DNA of 64,000 nt from RBG-16-49-21 sp040768125 (GTDB lineage Bacteria; Spirochaetota; UBA4802; UBA5550). The stretch's first letter is position 1, and each line of letters starts with the position of its first letter. The DNA is taken from assembly GCA_040768125.1 (NCBI GenBank), contig JAXGNG010000001.1, forward strand, positions 186,001 through 250,000. The letters are read 5' to 3'. The position numbers were made by a program, and so were the translations under genes. Of the stretch, positions 61,301 through 64,000 are shown one piece after another. The notes under the pieces are model-generated. The model worked only from the letters and a program-made list of their open reading frames with translations. It was not told the DNA's origin and ran no database searches.

Positions 61301-61586
61301 CCTGATGGCCTCATCGGCGGGGAGTGAGGTATCTCGGGAGAACCCCGACATCGGGCACGGGCTCTTCACCCACGTGCTCCTCCAGGGTCTAAGGAGCCGG
61401 CCCCTGGCGGATTACGATAAAGACGGAGTGGTGACGGTGAAGGAGCTCTCCACCTTCGTGGACATGACCTTCGATCGGGAGCTTCGTCGTATCATGGGAA
61501 AAGAGTATCTTCAGACGCCGGTGGTCAACAGCATGGGCCGGGGTGAGATGTCATCCCGGGTACTTGATTTCCCCATCGCAAAGTGA
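58389..61586 (+). CDS. WD40-repeat caspase-like (peptidase C14) lipoprotein
   Basis: 1065 residues. A lipoprotein signal peptide (lipobox LPSC) is followed by about eleven or twelve WD40-type blades from residue 80 to 640, for example FSPDGKYLVSGALDGTIKLW and FSPDGSYLVSGSKDDRFIIW. An Ig-like beta domain at about 690-780 links to a C-terminal caspase domain at about 795-1050. The catalytic dyad is intact: His879 in YFSGHGMS and Cys938 in IFDCCQSGD. An EF-hand-like loop DYDKDGVVTVKE lies at 1008-1019. Metacaspase-type proteases cut after basic residues; activity and location are inferred. GGAGGG stands 6 bp before the ATG. Confidence 0.9.
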   Translation: MQKTFTIAATLILAAALPSCELFQKKFNARSADRSIVINKRKGEDLPAEKGGAEGTAQVKGRSSIAGRSWNAAAPRLSIQNSHTDSVTDIGYSADGSLMATGSKDNTVRLWNNEGILINILEGHSSPIEEIRFCPDGSLLAAASEDGFICLWNRNGDLKARVEGSAPFEFRADGRVFASNSKGDKIYIRKTDGTLVHSITKKGELSGLAYVPGGMMLAVQYYTRASGDGNRNVYFFDEKANLTKTIEIEAFKWGFGKLINRFRFGPDGRSIAVWTRYDISWHRAMEGEKDTFRRTCSSILVFSIDGDSGVLLRHNEIASGRDDWIANITSVDFSPDGKYLVSGALDGTIKLWKRDGTLVREISKDVMQGRGGGDGIWSVRFSPDGDTIVTSDNSGRGIHMWNSEGKFIKTVKMDDAGIIANLLFSPDGRKIIFNTNKGSKIYMLDNKGSPFRTLEGKTESIATFSISPDGDSIAAALSGNSIGIWNVKASLFKTMKAHADAIRFLSFSPDGSYLVSGSKDDRFIIWGKDGVKIREVHALSAEPGRNNFIVSPDSAFIAYSTPEHVIRIVARNGEVKAELRGHTDSVRVIQYQKNGRILLSGSSDGSIKIWDAGSGECLATLLFFLDGSSLVYTPDGRFDYSHASAKQYVSYVMGERFIDLNDIFDQYYTPGLLTRIMGGTLSHSESAALGDLFTNLPRIEIRYPPAGSSDRIVDGHEERLIFRVRDGGGGVSRGEVRVNGKLVWQSGEGTDFGKEVIVTVPLSQGPNRVTVTAYNEKGGPVTERADIPRRVMEAKKESRLYILSVGTDAYSRNRLQYAVKDARAMVKEFERGGRSTGLFAEVSAKLLVDATKKGIQDEVTAITKAAGPDDVVILYFSGHGMSVRDRSGERLFAYIPADFPWRGDDVTVLRRFGVEGDWIAERIREGNAQKVVLIFDCCQSGDMQAALAGARSVGASNEEMLERLAVGTGIFLMASSAGSEVSRENPDIGHGLFTHVLLQGLRSRPLADYDKDGVVTVKELSTFVDMTFDRELRRIMGKEYLQTPVVNSMGRGEMSSRVLDFPIAK

Positions 61587-61593
61587 GGGCACC

Positions 61594-62481
61594 TCACCGC
61601 AGTATCATGACCGGGTAGAGGATCCCGCTCTCCCTGTGGAGAAGCGTGACGAAGAGCCATCCCGCCGGGGCCTCTTGTTTCACGAAGAGGTAACCCCCTT
61701 CCGCCCCGGACAGATCCTTTTCCTTCATGAGGTCGCCGCGGCTCACGTCGAGGACCTTGAGGTCGTAATCAGCGGCGCCGTCAAAGGCGATGAAGTAGGC
61801 CGGCTTCCCCTCGCGGGACGTGGCGCTCACCTTCACGACGGGGAGACGCCGTGGGGTTTCCTTCCCGGCATCGGAATTAGGGGACGTTGCCGTGAATACC
61901 TGGCACCCGTAGTAGGAGGGAATTCCGGAATAGCTGCCACGGGCGACGCCGACGCCGACCCGAAAAAAGGAACTGAGAATATTCGCCCGGTGGCCCGGGC
62001 TTCTCATCCAGGATGAGAGCATCTCGTAAGCGATCTGGCCAGGGGTCCCGCGGTCGAAGGCGATGGTGAGGTTCTCGGCGGCCATGGAGCGGCCGTGTCC
62101 CCCGAAGTGAGTGATCCGTTGCACGAAGTCGCGCATTCCCTCAACGCGAGATGTGTGGTTCAGGGTCCCAATTCCCGCGCAGTAGGCCGCCTGCCAGCGG
62201 GCGGCCTTAGAAAGGGCCGGGTCGAGGAAAAGGGGGGCCCGCCCGTTGGCAACGCGTTGGATATTTGTGTGGAACAGGACCAGGGCCTCAATCTCTTCGA
62301 TGGCATTCGCCGCGTCTGTATCGGGGAGGAAATCCTTCTCCTCGGCACGGCCCGAATCATTCGTTTCGGTTTTTTCTCCGGAATCCTTTCCTGTGGCATC
62401 GGCCTTCGGTGCCGTCGAGCAGGCGACAAAAAACGCCGGAAGGAGCATGGCAACATAGATGGTCGTGAGGACTTTTTTCAT
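61594..62481 (-). CDS. CAP/SCP-domain lipoprotein
   Basis: 295 residues. Lipoprotein signal (lipobox FVAC), then a charged spacer rich in Glu, Lys and Thr. The CAP domain at about 65-200 shows LVLFHTNIQRVANGRAPLF (H-N-x-x-R start), GTLNHTSRVEGMRDFVQRI, AAENLTIAF with the Glu, and WMRSPGHRANILSSFFRVGVG with the second His: the four CAP-cavity residues look present. The C-terminal 90 residues are a beta-rich extension. CAP proteins are secreted with varied roles including binding of lipids or metals. It converges on the WD40-caspase gene (7 bp). Confidence 0.85.
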   Translation of the reverse strand: MKKVLTTIYVAMLLPAFFVACSTAPKADATGKDSGEKTETNDSGRAEEKDFLPDTDAANAIEEIEALVLFHTNIQRVANGRAPLFLDPALSKAARWQAAYCAGIGTLNHTSRVEGMRDFVQRITHFGGHGRSMAAENLTIAFDRGTPGQIAYEMLSSWMRSPGHRANILSSFFRVGVGVARGSYSGIPSYYGCQVFTATSPNSDAGKETPRRLPVVKVSATSREGKPAYFIAFDGAADYDLKVLDVSRGDLMKEKDLSGAEGGYLFVKQEAPAGWLFVTLLHRESGILYPVMILR

Positions 62482-62852
62482 AGAAATTATTTCTTCGTAT
62501 CAGGGAACCCGGTAGCATTGTATATCCCGGGGGCAACAACGCGTATCATCCGCGGGTCAAATCGTTCGCGACAAACAGCTGGTTTTTTTGGGAACGAATC
62601 GGCGCGAGGAAGGGTCGAATGATTCTAATGGTCCTTTAGTCTTGTGTGTCAATGTTTTTATCGTGTGATATTGATGGTGCGTTATAAAAAGTATTGAAAA
62701 AAATGGGTAAATTCTGATAATTCGCCTTATCCGGCGAAATCATGTGTGACCTTTAAAAAAAGCCACGCGCGGGGCGCGAGTCCGCCCCCGCATCATCCGG
62801 ATCGTGATGTAGCTGTCGTCGGCCACTGAATCAGAGAGTAGGAGATTCCGTA
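62482..62852. other. intergenic region between the CAP and M48-like genes
   Basis: About 370 bases, AT-rich in the middle. Holds a minus-strand promoter candidate (62622-62652) and a small inverted repeat (TTCGCC 62721-62726, GGCGAA 62733-62738). No RNA gene or supported open frame is seen. Confidence 0.55.
62622..62652 (-). promoter_or_regulatory. candidate promoter for the CAP lipoprotein gene
   Basis: On the minus strand a perfect TTGACA (62647-62652) and TAGAAT (62622-62627, 5/6) are 19 bp apart. Start near 62615, leader of about 135 nt. The spacing is two bases longer than ideal. Confidence 0.38.
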
Positions 62853-64000
62853 ATGAATCGATTGTGTGTCCTTATGCTTGTTCTCTATTTCGCGGTAAAT
62901 CATGCGTATGCCGATGATCTGAAGGACTTCCTCATTCGCAGGAGCGGTGAGATATACAACGAGGCAAAAGGTGGCGACGCGGGGGCATGGAAGAAGCCCC
63001 TCGAAACGGCGCTCCGGCGGTTACGAAATGCCGGACAGATCTCCGAGAGCGTGGGCTTCACCGGCCTCTACGGTGTTTCCAGGGAAGAGGCTTATATCGC
63101 GAGGATGCTTCCCGGCGGGCAGTTTGTGGTGAGCGGCGCCGCACTCGCGATCCTTGAAGGAAGCCTTGCGGAAACCTTCCCTTCCGTTCAAAAGAAGGGT
63201 CGCATCAAGGATATTGCTGCCTACAGGGAGCGGATCGCCGCTGCGCTGATCGCGCAGGAACTGGCCCACCACGCGGGAAACCACGCCCTCATGTCTGCGC
63301 GGAAGGTGCAGAAGGCGGATGTGACGGGAAAGAAGTTCCGCCTGGACATGGCACGCTACGAACCCGAACAGGTCTTTCAGGCGGATGTCGCCGCGGCGTT
63401 ATCCCTCAGGAGCGCCGGGTATGCCTCGCAGGACATGATTGACTACCTGGACCTCCTTAACGCGATCTTCCAGGAAACCAAGAAAGGAAAACACGCGGTA
63501 TTTGCGGACTCTCTCGGGATACACATTGAGAACCCGACGCCGCGGGAACGGCTTCAGAGGCTCGATAACGGAAGCCGGGAATTTCACGAGATACTTGCAG
63601 GGCTCGAACGGGCCTTCGACGCTATCCGACTGGGCGGAAATGAAGCTTTTTTAAGCCAGGCAATACGTAAGGTCGTTGCCGCGATCGAGAAATTCCCCGG
63701 CAACACCTATCTCTTTAAAGCCCGGGCCGTGGGATTGCACAAGCTCTGGATCGCGTCCATAGAGAATACAAGGCAACAGGAACTCAAACCCATTATCGGC
63801 CTCCCTCGTTTCAGGGATGATATGGTGAAGCCTGAAAAGGCAGGAACAAGGGGTGCATCGGGAATTCCCGGCAATCCAAAATTGTGGTATTCTGCAAAGA
63901 TCGCCTACGATGCCGTATTTGGGATTACCGGCCTGGACCAGGACCCCGATTTACTCTCCTCGTTCGCAGCGCTTATTGTCTATGACGAAGACCACATGGA
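62853..64000 (+). CDS. exported M48-like protein with QExxH in place of HExxH, 3'-truncated
   Basis: The frame is open from an ATG at 62853 to the right edge, 382 codons visible and no stop. AGGAG lies 8 bp upstream of the ATG. Residues 1-21 are a signal peptide (VLMLVLYFAVNHAYA). The segment IAQELAHHAGNHAL at about 133-146 lines up with the zinc motif of M48 peptidases (HExxH, then a downstream His), but position 135 is Gln instead of the first zinc-binding His. ADVAAALSLRSAGY, around residue 180, resembles the following M48 helix, with D in place of the usual E-x-x-A-D pattern. Probably periplasmic. Activity is doubtful; the remainder lies beyond the window. Confidence 0.7.
   Translation, partial: MNRLCVLMLVLYFAVNHAYADDLKDFLIRRSGEIYNEAKGGDAGAWKKPLETALRRLRNAGQISESVGFTGLYGVSREEAYIARMLPGGQFVVSGAALAILEGSLAETFPSVQKKGRIKDIAAYRERIAAALIAQELAHHAGNHALMSARKVQKADVTGKKFRLDMARYEPEQVFQADVAAALSLRSAGYASQDMIDYLDLLNAIFQETKKGKHAVFADSLGIHIENPTPRERLQRLDNGSREFHEILAGLERAFDAIRLGGNEAFLSQAIRKVVAAIEKFPGNTYLFKARAVGLHKLWIASIENTRQQELKPIIGLPRFRDDMVKPEKAGTRGASGIPGNPKLWYSAKIAYDAVFGITGLDQDPDLLSSFAALIVYDEDHM

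Overview
The window reads as chromosomal DNA from a Gram-negative-type (diderm) bacterium, most likely a spirochaete (Spirochaetota). Supporting signs are a radical SAM/SPASM protein of the type I associate with spirochaetes (14591-16084), citramalate synthase, a 7TM-DISM receptor fused to an AraC domain, CheD with an HDOD protein, many lipoproteins and pyruvate phosphate dikinase. This is inference from gene content; there is no rRNA. I see no phage, transposase, CRISPR array or tRNA. Most genes sit in compact operons with frequent 4-bp ATGA overlaps.

Layout. 1-4000: truncated alpha/beta hydrolase, MFS transporter, DUF1992 protein, HGSNAT-like membrane acyltransferase. 4200-9990: PLP aminotransferase, TPR protein, a strong terminator, ppdK, rhomboid protease. 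10100-12750: YkgJ-type cysteine cluster protein, an unrecognised protein, a secreted esterase and a MORN-repeat lipoprotein. 12900-17160: SpsG-like and SpsF-like sugar genes, the radical SAM/SPASM protein and a periplasmic parvulin, probably one operon. 17300-20090: cimA and a DUF368 (PopT-type) membrane protein.

20120-28650 is a catabolic island built around two divergent transcription units that share one palindromic promoter/operator region (22789-22829). Leftward: an iron-sulfur flavoprotein, etfB and etfA. Rightward: histidine phosphatase, an ACAD10/11-type acyl-CoA dehydrogenase, a TetR regulator, an ACAD10/11-type APH kinase, an SDR and a 3-hydroxyacyl-CoA dehydrogenase. Together they resemble the separated halves of mammalian ACAD10/11 and the bacterial levulinate (Lva) route, so the best inference is breakdown of 4-hydroxy (or 4-oxo) acyl-CoAs. 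A COG2509 flavoprotein, smpB and a small acidic protein follow.

31160-42850: cheD-HDOD-zinc ribbon-methyltransferase operon, a membrane-bound 7TM-DISM/GAF/AraC regulator, a lipoprotein with a TPR/degenerate Mrr-like partner, guaA, an alkyltransferase and ribF. 42980-56600 is an envelope glycan region: outer-membrane barrel, SDR plus IspD/TarI-like cytidylyltransferase, three GT4 glycosyltransferases, two tandem MBOAT+SGNH O-acylation cassettes, and rmd/gmd for GDP-D-rhamnose. 56700-64000 holds exported proteins: a FlgT/LPP20-like lipoprotein, a large WD40-caspase lipoprotein with intact His/Cys dyad and an EF-hand-like loop, a CAP-domain lipoprotein, and a truncated M48-like protein whose HExxH reads QExxH.
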